A stretch of DNA of 18,678 nt from Desulfobacula sp. (GTDB lineage: Bacteria > Desulfobacterota > Desulfobacteria > Desulfobacterales > Desulfobacteraceae). Positions within the stretch are counted from its first letter, which is position 1; the number at the start of each line of letters is the position of its first letter. The translations under genes were made by a program, and so were the position numbers. This document shows positions 1-8,292 of the stretch, piece by piece. The stretch spans positions 1-18,678 of the forward strand of contig NZ_JAIOSW010000220.1 of NCBI RefSeq assembly GCF_021107415.1, in the 5' to 3' direction. The notes under the pieces are model-generated. The model was not told the DNA's origin and made no database searches. It worked only from the letters and a program-made list of their open reading frames with translations.

Positions 1-154
1 ACTAGTAATTATTCATGAATCGTTGATAAAAATCTCACCACTCCTTGCCACCTATGGACGATTTTGCCCAATGACAGGTTTTTTGGAATTTTGTGAGTTT
101 TTATAAAGTCTGTTTTAAAGAGTCAAAGTACCTGTTACTAATATTGTTTTTTCA

Positions 155-3073
155 CTACATCTGCTTTCCCAACTCAATTTTAACTGCCTGACCAAGTCGA
201 TCCAGGGTATATGGCTTGTTGATAAATAATCCGGCACCCTGGTCCTGAGTTTTTTTTACATCATCTGTTTCAGTAAAACCACTGGCAATCACTGCTTTCT
301 GGTTGGGATGCAATGCAACAATTTGCTCATAGGTTTCTCTGCCGTTTATGCCCGGGTCCATAATCATATCCAGAAGCAGCAGGTCGACTGTATGTTCTTT
401 GAGATAGGCAACAGCTTCCTCACCACTGGCAACAGCTTGGGATTGGTAGCCTAGTTTGCTCAGCAGGCTGCAGGCAATTCTGCGCTGATCCGGCTCGTCG
501 TCGATTACCAGGATAGTCTCGCTGTTACCCTGCAGGTCGGTCAAGAGCATTTCTTCTTTCTTAATATCTGCCATTTCACGACTGGCCGGGAAGTATAGAT
601 CAAAACGGGTACCTTTGACTCCGGTAATTACATCAATATAACCGTCATGGTCTTGCACTGTGTTCCAAACCACGGCAAGACCGAGACCGGTACCACTTCT
701 TCCCATCACTTTTTTAGTATAAAAAGGCTCAAAGATCCGTTCCAAATCATAGGGTGTAATGCCGGGTCCATCATCAATGACTGAAAGAACCACGTATTCA
801 CCCCTGTGCACATTATCATATCCCTTGAGAGGCGTATCAACGTACTGGTTGGTAGTAGACACGGTAATTGAACCGAATTTATCAATTGCTTCAAAAGCGT
901 TAATAACAAGATTGAGCAAACACTTCCGAATATGAATCGCTGAACAGTTCAGGTTGAAAAGATCATCAGCAAAATCGGCATTAAACGCTACATTCGGCTG
1001 AGTAATTGTAAGCTGTCTTATTTCAGGTGAATGCAGGTAATCTGAAACCAGTTTGTTCAGATCACATACTTCTCTGACAGCAGCAGCTCCCCGAGCAACA
1101 GTTAGCAGGTCAGCTACTACATCGGCAGCCCGTTTGCCTGATGCCTGAATAGTTTCCAGCGGCTTTTGCAAAGGGCTGCCTTCCGGCAGATCAAGCAGTA
1201 GCAGTTCAGGATAACTGATAATTCCTGACAGGATATTGTTCAGGTCATGTGCCACACCGCCTGCCATCATACCAATGGCTTCCATCTTTTGAGAACGTTG
1301 CAGTTTGACAGCCACAGCCTCTTTTTCTCGCTCTGCCTCTTTTTGTCTGGTAATATCTTCAAGCATGACAAGTATTAACGGGTCTTTGTTAATGGTAACA
1401 GGAACACCGGTTAAACGACCGACTAATAGTGGACCGTCCTTACGTTTAAGGTTGGAATCCATACCTTTGACAGCTCCATGTTTTTGTATTTCCTGTATGA
1501 ATTCTTCCAGATCAACCGGGTTTTGATAAAGTTCACGCATATTTATTTTCTGAGCTTCTTCTTTTGTATATCCGAATATGTCGAAAACCGTCTTGTTCAC
1601 ATCCTTAATCTGACCATTACCCGTAATCGTACCAATAGAAAAAGGTGCATTGTCAAAGAGAGCCTGGTAACGATTTTCGCTGGTTTGTATCTCTTTGTTC
1701 TTTATTTCCAATTCTGTTTGCTTTTTCAAAAGATCTTTGCTCATTTGATTAAAAGAAAAAGCCAACCTTCCTACTTCATCGTTCCTGGTATTAGTAATCC
1801 GGTAATTTAAATCACCCTCGGAAATTCGTTTTGTCATAGTTGCCATTTCTGCAATGGGTCGAACAATCCTTCCGCTTAACAATAAAATAATACCTGTAAG
1901 CAAAAAAATACTTAGAAGGGTAAAAAAAACTGATCTCCATAGCAATTTTTCTGCATGAAAAAAAATGTCCGCTCCAGGTACGTATCCAATCAGATAGAAA
2001 TCAGATTTATTCAAAATGTTTTTTAAATTGTTTTCATGGCTATCATTTTTTAAAATCAGATAGCTTGTATCATTGATCAGAGTGAGTATTTTGGTGTCTA
2101 CAACGGCAGTAAAAATCATTTGTGCATTGATAGACTCCACATACCTTACAGAACTATTCATGTTATTCTCAAAAGTTTTTTGTTCTACAGCCTCTTTAAT
2201 AAAATTTGCCAATATATACTTTGAATTAATGAGAAATTCACCAGACAACATATTAAACAAAACAATGTCCGCTCCGGGTATTCCGCTGGTCTTTAAATCT
2301 GATTTAAGCGAATAAATTTTGTTTTCAATATGAGTCCAGTCCAATATCCCCAGAATAAAACCTGTATGCTTTCCCTTACCTGTTTCAGTCGGGACGGCAA
2401 ATATAAATGTATTGGAGCGAAAAGGTAAACCAGCTTTGTCAGTCAATTTTTTCCCGCCGATAAAAACAGTATGCGGAGGTTGTTTTATGGCTTCTTTCAA
2501 GGCTACTAACCGTTGCTGTGCCTGCCGGTATCTGAAGGAATTTTTTTCACCGGATATGCTAAGCTCATCTATCAGCTTACTGGTGTCAACTATCTGGTTC
2601 CGGTATTTAGCAACTGACATTTTCCATTTTTGGTATAAATCAGTCAAATGTTTTTGCTCATTTTTATCAAATGCAATTTCCCCGGTAATATTGCGTGGTA
2701 AAAACGGGATATCATCCCGGCTTAGACCAACCTTTCCAAATAGTACCCTGCCTTTTTTGTCCGTGAAAAGTATTGTGGAAAAGCCGGGATGAATTTTCAT
2801 CTGCCTTCCAATTTCGCTCTCCTGTTCTATTGTGACATTATTCGGATCAATTGAGCTTTTAACAAGCGACTCAACCAGGAGCCGGTAAGTTGTATCTTTC
2901 AGCAGGATATAATCATTCAGATCTCTGGCACCATGCTCAATTATAATTGAACTCGTATTTATTAACTGCTTTTCGGCAGCATTTCTTTGGGCTGTATAAT
3001 TGAGATAGATGATGAGCAGCATTGGAAACAATACCGGCATTAACCATAAAAGGATTTTGACACGTAAACTCAT
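155..3073 (-). CDS. Membrane-bound hybrid sensor histidine kinase (periplasmic sensor-HAMP-PAS-HisKA-HATPase-receiver)
   Basis: A 972-residue protein with all parts of a hybrid kinase in order. One membrane segment lies at about 7-25, followed by a long extracytoplasmic region (about 28-378) and a second membrane segment at about 381-400. Then come HAMP (about 400-455, with ISEGDLNYRI), a PAS domain (about 465-580), HisKA with phospho-acceptor H609 in GGVAHDLNN, and HATPase with an N-box around 721-725, DDGPGI and GTGLGL. A C-terminal receiver (about 853-970) has acidic D858/D859, phospho-acceptor D902 and K953. The receiver's usual Thr is Ser (S931), which is tolerated in the family. It should autophosphorylate on H609 and pass phosphate to D902; no output-domain regulator lies beside it. 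It begins 6 bases after the upstream binding-protein gene, whose last codons supply its Shine-Dalgarno (AGGTGA). The sensory region matches no ligand class I recognise; a Cache-like fold is plausible. Confidence 0.93.
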   Translation of the reverse strand: MSLRVKILLWLMPVLFPMLLIIYLNYTAQRNAAEKQLINTSSIIIEHGARDLNDYILLKDTTYRLLVESLVKSSIDPNNVTIEQESEIGRQMKIHPGFSTILFTDKKGRVLFGKVGLSRDDIPFLPRNITGEIAFDKNEQKHLTDLYQKWKMSVAKYRNQIVDTSKLIDELSISGEKNSFRYRQAQQRLVALKEAIKQPPHTVFIGGKKLTDKAGLPFRSNTFIFAVPTETGKGKHTGFILGILDWTHIENKIYSLKSDLKTSGIPGADIVLFNMLSGEFLINSKYILANFIKEAVEQKTFENNMNSSVRYVESINAQMIFTAVVDTKILTLINDTSYLILKNDSHENNLKNILNKSDFYLIGYVPGADIFFHAEKLLWRSVFFTLLSIFLLTGIILLLSGRIVRPIAEMATMTKRISEGDLNYRITNTRNDEVGRLAFSFNQMSKDLLKKQTELEIKNKEIQTSENRYQALFDNAPFSIGTITGNGQIKDVNKTVFDIFGYTKEEAQKINMRELYQNPVDLEEFIQEIQKHGAVKGMDSNLKRKDGPLLVGRLTGVPVTINKDPLILVMLEDITRQKEAEREKEAVAVKLQRSQKMEAIGMMAGGVAHDLNNILSGIISYPELLLLDLPEGSPLQKPLETIQASGKRAADVVADLLTVARGAAAVREVCDLNKLVSDYLHSPEIRQLTITQPNVAFNADFADDLFNLNCSAIHIRKCLLNLVINAFEAIDKFGSITVSTTNQYVDTPLKGYDNVHRGEYVVLSVIDDGPGITPYDLERIFEPFYTKKVMGRSGTGLGLAVVWNTVQDHDGYIDVITGVKGTRFDLYFPASREMADIKKEEMLLTDLQGNSETILVIDDEPDQRRIACSLLSKLGYQSQAVASGEEAVAYLKEHTVDLLLLDMIMDPGINGRETYEQIVALHPNQKAVIASGFTETDDVKKTQDQGAGLFINKPYTLDRLGQAVKIELGKQM

Positions 3074-3079
3074 CTGTCA

Positions 3080-4261
3080 CTATTCACCTTTTTTTTGATT
3101 TTCGGGGATTACCAGTCCGATACTTTTTTTCGCAATGAGTTTGCCGGCAGTAAATTCGGAGATTACCATATTCAAGTTCATATGATGATCTGTCCTCATT
3201 GTCACCGAACCATTACCTACTATTATTGTCAGATTCTCCATGGCATCAACAATCTTTTCTCTATCAACAGTACCGGCCTTTTCAATAGCTCTTTGTAAAA
3301 GTTTGATCAAGCCATAGTGAGATTCTGTAGAATAAGTTACTATTGTGTTATCCCCAAACATTTTTTTCTGTCGGTCAACAAATGATTTTGCTTCTTTGCT
3401 TTCAAGGCTGCTTAAAAAATGAACATTTGTTATTATACCTTCAAGTTCTTCCGGCGGCAGGGCTTGCAAAAAGGTTTCATCAGACGCGATTGCCACGATT
3501 TTTACATGTTTTCTCAAACCGGATTCATTAAACTGCCGGATAAAGCTGAATCCGTCAGGACCAGGAAGGATCAGCATGAGAACATCAGCTTTGGATTTCC
3601 TGATTTTTTTAAGAGTTGAAGAAAAATCCTTTATGCCAAAAGGGGTAAATTCAACCCCTGATATTTTGTAGTTTAATTTTTTCACTTCTCTTTTAATGGC
3701 TTCTGCCATTTCGTGCGGCCACACATAATCATAGCCAAAAATATAGAATGACGGACCATAATTTTTTGCCATAAAAGGAACTATTGGAGTGATTACATGA
3801 TCAGGAATTGGGCTGTAGCAAAATAAATACCGGTCATACCTGTTACCCTCGTAACTGATACCATATAGCAGGGGGGTTTTAAATTGTTTGGCAACTCTGG
3901 TCATTGCATCACGGGCAGTACTGCTGACAGGTCCCACTACCGCAATAACATCATCTTCCTGGATTAATTTTCTTATCTGTTTGACCGCAATATTAGGGTC
4001 AGTTTTATTATCTTCTATTATCAGTTCCAGGTGCCTTCCATTCAAGACCCCACCGGCTTTATTGATTTCATCCACCGCCATTTTCGCACCCTGAACTCCA
4101 TATCTTCCATATGTTTGGAAGTCACCTGACAAGGGCAAGACAACACCAATTTTGACAGACTGTTTGTCAGTATTTTTTGAAAGAAATAAGTATGCACCAA
4201 AAGCTGATAACAAAATTACAATAATCGGCAACCCAATTACTATTTTTTTTCTGGTTAACAT
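3080..4261 (-). CDS. Membrane-anchored periplasmic ligand-binding protein (branched-chain amino acid/amide type)
   Basis: A 393-residue type I periplasmic binding protein (Peripla_BP_6/LivK-AmiC-UrtA group). An N-terminal hydrophobic segment (about 8-27) has no lipobox cysteine and no clear signal-peptidase site, so it probably acts as an uncleaved anchor. The mature part starts with VKIGVVLPLSGDF, continues with QGAKMAVDEINKAGG, and has the family's VVGPVSSTARDAM stretch at about 113-125. The start is supported by AAAGGAG a few bases upstream. No ABC permease or ATPase gene is nearby; the next gene, 6 bases downstream, is the hybrid kinase. In known pairs such as LuxP-LuxQ, a binding protein presents its ligand to a kinase. 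I infer the same here rather than transport. The ligand is unknown; amino acids, amides, urea or aromatic acids are all bound by this superfamily. Confidence 0.88.
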   Translation of the reverse strand: MLTRKKIVIGLPIIVILLSAFGAYLFLSKNTDKQSVKIGVVLPLSGDFQTYGRYGVQGAKMAVDEINKAGGVLNGRHLELIIEDNKTDPNIAVKQIRKLIQEDDVIAVVGPVSSTARDAMTRVAKQFKTPLLYGISYEGNRYDRYLFCYSPIPDHVITPIVPFMAKNYGPSFYIFGYDYVWPHEMAEAIKREVKKLNYKISGVEFTPFGIKDFSSTLKKIRKSKADVLMLILPGPDGFSFIRQFNESGLRKHVKIVAIASDETFLQALPPEELEGIITNVHFLSSLESKEAKSFVDRQKKMFGDNTIVTYSTESHYGLIKLLQRAIEKAGTVDREKIVDAMENLTIIVGNGSVTMRTDHHMNLNMVISEFTAGKLIAKKSIGLVIPENQKKGE

Positions 4262-4287
4262 AATACTCCTTTATTCCAAAAAACACG

Positions 4288-4316
4288 ATTATATAATGAT
4301 ACCCTAAATATAGCTA
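4288..4316 (-). promoter_or_regulatory. Candidate sigma70-type promoter for the binding protein-kinase pair
   Basis: Read on the minus strand there is a perfect TATAAT at 4293-4288. Seventeen bases upstream of it is TAGCTA (4316-4311), a poor -35 with 3 of 6 matches. The implied start would leave an untranslated leader of about 20 bases containing the AAAGGAG ribosome site. The surroundings are very AT-rich, so a chance -10 match is possible. Confidence 0.38.
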
Positions 4317-4385
4317 AATAAATAGAGGCTTAACATATTAATAATGAAAGATCTAGATTTTTTGTAATTATTTCAATAGGCTATA

Positions 4386-4427
4386 AAGTCATTTTTTTCT
4401 CATAATTTCAGATGGTTATGATGACTT
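4386..4427. repeat. Nested inverted repeat in the intergenic gap 4262-4527
   Basis: AAGTCAT (4386-4392) pairs with ATGACTT (4421-4427), and inside it CATAA (4401-4405) pairs with TTATG (4416-4420). The two right-hand arms are contiguous, while the left arms are separated by an 8-base T-rich stretch. No T-run follows on either strand, so it does not look like an intrinsic terminator. It may be an operator or an RNA fold. The rest of the gap is AT-rich and I see no gene in it. Confidence 0.4.
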
Positions 4428-4527
4428 AACAACCCCCGTGAATGGATACAAAAAATTTATTGAGCTATTAATAATCCTAACAAAGCAAGCGGTTGGGGTG
4501 AGGGCACTCGACCTAATGTCTTGTGCT

Positions 4528-5124
4528 TTACATTGTTTCCACACCACGTTTTTTTATTTCTTTCCCTGCGATTATCAACGCGGTATCGGTGAAAAACCAT
4601 TCTGGATATCGTGTTAATAGATATTGATAAAGTTCTGCCGGTTCAAGTTCTTGTCTTTCAATCTCCTCCCAAAAGCCTATTTTGGAAAATCGCCATAATT
4701 TGTCCGCATCCTTGACAACTTGTTCTTCTATACTACGAGCAGTAATCCCCGAATCGTGCCGTTGGATAATGGAAATAATCTCATCTGTAAATTGTGGAGC
4801 ATATTTCAGGGATTGAAGGATCTGCAGGGCGATCACCGCGCCTTCCCGCTCATGGATGCGGTTGAGTCGATCCGCCTCTTTCCCTCCGGACCTGACACCG
4901 TATGCGGCCTGAATCTGTATGGGGTCCAGAGAAGACCATCCGACGTCATGCAGGATGATGGCAGGCTCGACGATCTTTTTATCACCCCCTTCCTGCTTCA
5001 TCAGAACCAGTGTATATTGATGAGCTACCTGGGTATGAAGGATATCTCCTCTTTTTTTCAGATATGGCTCGGCAGACTGAAAGACCCTCTGGATAAATTT
5101 AGACCAATTCATTTCAATTCCCAT
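4528..5124 (-). CDS. HD-domain metal-dependent phosphohydrolase, small
   Basis: With the start chosen here the protein is 198 residues. HD-superfamily metal ligands are visible: H35 (or H30), H59-D60 in ILHDVGW, H91, H123-D124 in QRHDSG, and D139/D141 in VKDADKLWR. The family hydrolyses phosphate esters of nucleotides or similar molecules; nothing here points to a substrate. The start at 5124 is preferred because AGAGGAGGAA lies directly upstream. An ATG 36 bases further upstream would add twelve residues encoded by a tandem repeat and lacks a comparable ribosome site. The gene follows the lysR gene on the same strand after a 114-base AT-rich gap, so they may share a transcript. There is no sign of a GGDEF, HD-GYP or RelA-like domain. 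Confidence 0.85.
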   Translation of the reverse strand: MGIEMNWSKFIQRVFQSAEPYLKKRGDILHTQVAHQYTLVLMKQEGGDKKIVEPAIILHDVGWSSLDPIQIQAAYGVRSGGKEADRLNRIHEREGAVIALQILQSLKYAPQFTDEIISIIQRHDSGITARSIEEQVVKDADKLWRFSKIGFWEEIERQELEPAELYQYLLTRYPEWFFTDTALIIAGKEIKKRGVETM

Positions 5125-5134
5125 GATTCCTCCT

Positions 5135-5164
5135 CTGACCACCACCAGACTGACCACCACCAGA
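5135..5164. repeat. Perfect 15-base tandem duplication
   Basis: The unit CTGACCACCACCAGA occurs twice head to tail (5135-5149 and 5150-5164), immediately upstream of the ribosome site of the HD-domain gene. Being a multiple of three, it keeps an artificial upstream reading frame open. It probably arose by slippage. Confidence 0.8.
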
Positions 5165-5238
5165 CCTGAATTTTTTGGTTTATCATGTAATATAGTTCCA
5201 TTCTATATTTAGTAATTTTATTATTGAATACGGCATGA

Positions 5239-6132
5239 TCACCCTTGCATCTCCTCCTCGATCAATTGCAGGAATGCCTTTACCGGTGGTGAAAGGTCAA
5301 CGTCTCGGGGGAAAATCGTATCAGTCTGTACAAAGATCGGGCCTTCTTTGACCGGCACAGGCGTAAGAAGGCCCTGGGCGATTTCTAACTTAATTTCAGG
5401 CTTATAAAGAAAGGATATTCCCTGACCCTTAATAATATATTCCTTGATAAATTCTATACTGGCGGCCTCTAATAAAATTGTGGGTTTAACGTTGTAAGAA
5501 CTCAGCAGGGAGAGGATAGCATATCTTGACCCTGAACCGTTTTCCCTGATAATGACCGGTTCGTTCTGAAGTTCTCTGAAAGACACCGCGTCATATTTTG
5601 AAAATATGTGTTGCGATGATACGACCAGGCAAAATTCCTCTTTTGTATAGGGGATCGCCTTTAGCTTAGCTTTAAATGGCAGTCTGCAGATAATGCCTAC
5701 ATCGTAGGTGAAGCTTTGAACACCGTCTGCAATTTCCTGGGAACTCCCTACTTTCAGAATAATTTTCACTTTGGGGAAACGTTTTTGGAAGCGAGCCAGG
5801 AGATCCGGCATAAGGTACCTTGCAAAACTACGGGTCGTGCCAATGTTGAGGGTGCCATGGGTTGAGTCAGTGTATCCTTTCAGGACATATTCCATTTCTT
5901 CTACCGTTTCGAATATTTTTTCTGAATATTCAAAAAGAACACTACCCGCGACAGTCAGTTCAATGCCCTTGCCATGCTTCATGAAAAGTTTGATCTTCAG
6001 ATCCTGTTCTAAGGATTTTATCTGCATAGTGACCGCGGGTTGGGTCACATAAAGGGATTCAGCTGCTTTGGTAACACTTTTTTCCTTGGCGACTAAAAAA
6101 AATGTTCTGAGCTGATTCAGGTTCATTCGCAT
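5239..6132 (-). CDS. LysR-type transcriptional regulator
   Basis: A 297-residue protein of normal family length. Residues about 4-62 form the LysR winged helix-turn-helix (LRTFFLVAKEKSVTKAAES, then LYVTQPAVTMQIKSLE), and about 90-295 the periplasmic-binding-type effector domain (CysB-like, with LNIGTTRSFARYLMPDLL). Family members bind T-N11-A sites and typically control a divergently transcribed operon in response to a pathway metabolite. Here the plus-strand catabolic cluster starts 151 bases away in the opposite direction, so it is the obvious target. The first ATG (6132) has a weak AGGT ribosome site about 6 bases upstream; a second ATG two codons on (6126) is equally possible. The effector cannot be named from sequence; an intermediate of the adjacent pathway is the natural guess. 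Confidence 0.93.
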   Translation of the reverse strand: MRMNLNQLRTFFLVAKEKSVTKAAESLYVTQPAVTMQIKSLEQDLKIKLFMKHGKGIELTVAGSVLFEYSEKIFETVEEMEYVLKGYTDSTHGTLNIGTTRSFARYLMPDLLARFQKRFPKVKIILKVGSSQEIADGVQSFTYDVGIICRLPFKAKLKAIPYTKEEFCLVVSSQHIFSKYDAVSFRELQNEPVIIRENGSGSRYAILSLLSSYNVKPTILLEAASIEFIKEYIIKGQGISFLYKPEIKLEIAQGLLTPVPVKEGPIFVQTDTIFPRDVDLSPPVKAFLQLIEEEMQG

Positions 6133-6180
6133 TGAGTGACCTATAAGTAAAAGTTTTAACGCATAAAAAAAACTTATGAA

Positions 6181-6227
6181 TATATAAAATTAAATGTTTT
6201 GACAAGTCAATAAAAAAATTTAAAGAT
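6181..6227. promoter_or_regulatory. Divergent promoter/operator between lysR and the oxidative operon
   Basis: The palindrome TTGACAAGTCAA (6199-6210; arms TTGAC/GTCAA around two bases) contains a -35 on each strand: TTGACA reading plus (6199-6204) and TTGACT reading minus (6210-6205). On the minus strand TATATA (6186-6181) follows after 18 bases as a -10 for lysR. On the plus strand the best -10 at 17 bases is only AAAGAT (6222-6227), which fits a promoter needing an activator. A further ATAAGT (6143-6148)/ACTTAT (6172-6177) inverted pair lies on the lysR side. The assignment is by inspection only. Confidence 0.45.
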
Positions 6228-6283
6228 TACACACGCTAATTTAAGAAACCTGAAGTATTCAGAATTGAGGAGAGATAGCTTCT

Positions 6284-8239
6284 ATGGCACCCTATCGTAT
6301 CATGTACTGGAGGATCGAAAATGTTTGGATTTTCTATGTGTTAGCGGGTCTATCTACAGGAATTTTTCTTACAGGAGTGGCCATTCATATCTGGGTATGG
6401 AAAAAGAACAGTGGAGGATCACTGAATATTCCTTTTTCAAAGGAGGGAGTCAAAAAAACAATCTTAGATACGTTTTTGGGGCGACGAGTACTTCAGAATG
6501 AAATATCCGCCGGTATAATGCATCTTTTTTTGTTTTGGGGCTTTTTGTCCCTTTTTATCGGTACCGCCATCCTGTCTGTCCATCATTGGGTCATTTCATT
6601 CCTTAAAGGTACAGTTTATCTGGTCTTTTCCTTCGCTATGGAAATCGGGGGAATCATGCTCCTGACAGGAATAATATGGGCCCTTATTCGTCGGTACATT
6701 CAGCGTGTTCCCAGACTTGAGAGGCGACTGGAGGATGCGCTTGTGTCAGTGTGGCTCCTGCTGGCAGTCTTTTCAGGATTTATGCTGGAAGGGCTTCGCT
6801 TAACCTATCATCATCCCTCATGGAGCGCCTGGTCTTTTGCCGGTCAGTGGATGGGTGCTCTTTTTTCACCCTCTACAGCCGAGGCCTTTTATCCTTATTT
6901 CTGGTGGGGGCACGCGCTCCTGAGTCTTTCCTTCATTGCAGTAATTCCTTTTACCAAGCTTTTTCATATCATAGGGGCACCTGTGAGCATTTATATCCAG
7001 GAATCCGTGTCACCTGTTATTCCGGATATCGAAGATGAGATAGGAGAATTTAATACGGAATTTAATATAGGGGATTCAATCTTCTTTGATGCCTGCATGC
7101 GTTGCGGGCGGTGTGTCGCATCCTGCCCGTCCGCAGGAGCCGGAGAACCTTTTTCCCCACGTGATTTTGTTCAGGCCATGCACCGCGGACTGTGGCAAAA
7201 GCATTTTCCATTAGGGGATATCCGGTTTCTAACCCGGCATGAAGAAACCAAAATGGATGAAAATTTCTGGTATTGTACTACCTGCCGGGCCTGCCTGGAG
7301 GTTTGTCCCGTCTACGGTGCTACCTTTGAAGCCGTTATCAAAAAAAGGGCGTTAGCCGTGGAAGAAGGTACCCATGTGCCCAAACTTTTGAACCAGACGC
7401 TTGAAAAGGTTTTCAACTACGACAATCCCTGGGAGTCATCTAAGCGCCGGCGCGGCGAATGGGCAAAAGGTCTGGATCTGGTTGATCTCGCAAAAAGGGG
7501 GGCAAAAGCGGATTTGTGTTACTTTGTAGGATGTACCACTTCCTTTGATGATACCGCCCAGGGCATGGCCCTTTCATTTTCAAAGATTCTTCAAACGGCT
7601 GGGGTCAGTTTTGGTATTCTTGGTAAAAAAGAGCCCTGCTGCGGAGATATTGCCAGGCGGGTAGGTGAATTGGGTCTGTTTTCAGAACAAATGGATAATT
7701 GTCTTGAACTTTTTAAAAAATATAACATTAGCGACATTGTCACCTCATCACCCCATTGCTTCCATACTTTTCGAAATGAATACCCAAAAGAGCATTTTAG
7801 AGCACGCCATTACACCCTGGTTTTGCAAGAACTTATGGACCAGGGGAAGCTCTCGTTTAAAAAGGGGATGACGGCGAAGGTTACTTTTCATGACCCCTGC
7901 TACCTGGGCCGCTACAACCGAATTTTTGATGAGCCGCGACAGATTATTCGCTCGATCCCGGGAGTCCACCTGGTGGAGATGGCCCACCACGGGGCAGACA
8001 GCCTCTGCTGTGGCGGCGGCGGTGGAAGAATGTGGCAGGATCTTGCCGGTGAAGTCAAGATGGGTGAGATTAGAATCAGAGAGGCCGAGGCCACTGGAGC
8101 ACAGATTCTCATCACCGCATGCCCCTTGTGCCGTATTATGCTGGAGGATGCCCGCAAAGTGGCCGGATTGAATGAGACCCTTCGGGTTATGGATCTGAAC
8201 GAACTGGTTTTGCAGGCATTGGAAGGCGCGGATGCATAA
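6284..8239 (+). CDS. Membrane FeS oxidoreductase, ETF:(mena)quinone oxidoreductase type (NarI-like + HdrD-like)
   Basis: A 651-residue fusion. The N-terminal about 235 residues hold five or six membrane helices (about 14-38, 75-98, 108-135, 152-170, 205-230) with His residues suited to b-heme ligation (H35, H80, H100/H101, H210), like nitrate reductase gamma (NarI). Next come two ferredoxin-type motifs, C271/C274/C277/C281 and C331/C334/C337/C341. Two CCG domains follow: C412/C417 with C452-C453 and C492, then C539 with C576-C577, C613 and C616, as in heterodisulfide reductase HdrD. This architecture is known from EMO proteins of Geobacter and syntrophic fatty-acid oxidisers, which move electrons from reduced ETF to menaquinone. 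etfA and etfB follow directly, supporting that role. GAGGAG precedes the chosen ATG by about 11 bases; a second ATG six codons later is possible. It is the first gene of the plus-strand operon. Confidence 0.9.
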   Translation: MAPYRIMYWRIENVWIFYVLAGLSTGIFLTGVAIHIWVWKKNSGGSLNIPFSKEGVKKTILDTFLGRRVLQNEISAGIMHLFLFWGFLSLFIGTAILSVHHWVISFLKGTVYLVFSFAMEIGGIMLLTGIIWALIRRYIQRVPRLERRLEDALVSVWLLLAVFSGFMLEGLRLTYHHPSWSAWSFAGQWMGALFSPSTAEAFYPYFWWGHALLSLSFIAVIPFTKLFHIIGAPVSIYIQESVSPVIPDIEDEIGEFNTEFNIGDSIFFDACMRCGRCVASCPSAGAGEPFSPRDFVQAMHRGLWQKHFPLGDIRFLTRHEETKMDENFWYCTTCRACLEVCPVYGATFEAVIKKRALAVEEGTHVPKLLNQTLEKVFNYDNPWESSKRRRGEWAKGLDLVDLAKRGAKADLCYFVGCTTSFDDTAQGMALSFSKILQTAGVSFGILGKKEPCCGDIARRVGELGLFSEQMDNCLELFKKYNISDIVTSSPHCFHTFRNEYPKEHFRARHYTLVLQELMDQGKLSFKKGMTAKVTFHDPCYLGRYNRIFDEPRQIIRSIPGVHLVEMAHHGADSLCCGGGGGRMWQDLAGEVKMGEIRIREAEATGAQILITACPLCRIMLEDARKVAGLNETLRVMDLNELVLQALEGADA

Positions 8240-8292
8240 AAGAACTCAAATCCTGATGAAAGCTAAAATATATTCTTATAAGGAGGAACAAA

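Noticed and set aside
1..154. Possible gene or terminator at the left edge
   Set aside because: AT-rich sequence with stops in all frames that I could read and only a distant ACAGGT/ACCTGT pair (73-78 and 131-136); nothing supportable.
3080..4261. Part of a branched-chain amino acid ABC transporter operon
   Set aside because: No permease or ATPase genes lie on either side; the only coupled gene is a sensor kinase.
5125..5160. N-terminal extension of the HD-domain protein to 5160
   Set aside because: The extra residues come from the tandem duplication and the ribosome site; AGAGGAGGAA is placed for the ATG at 5124.
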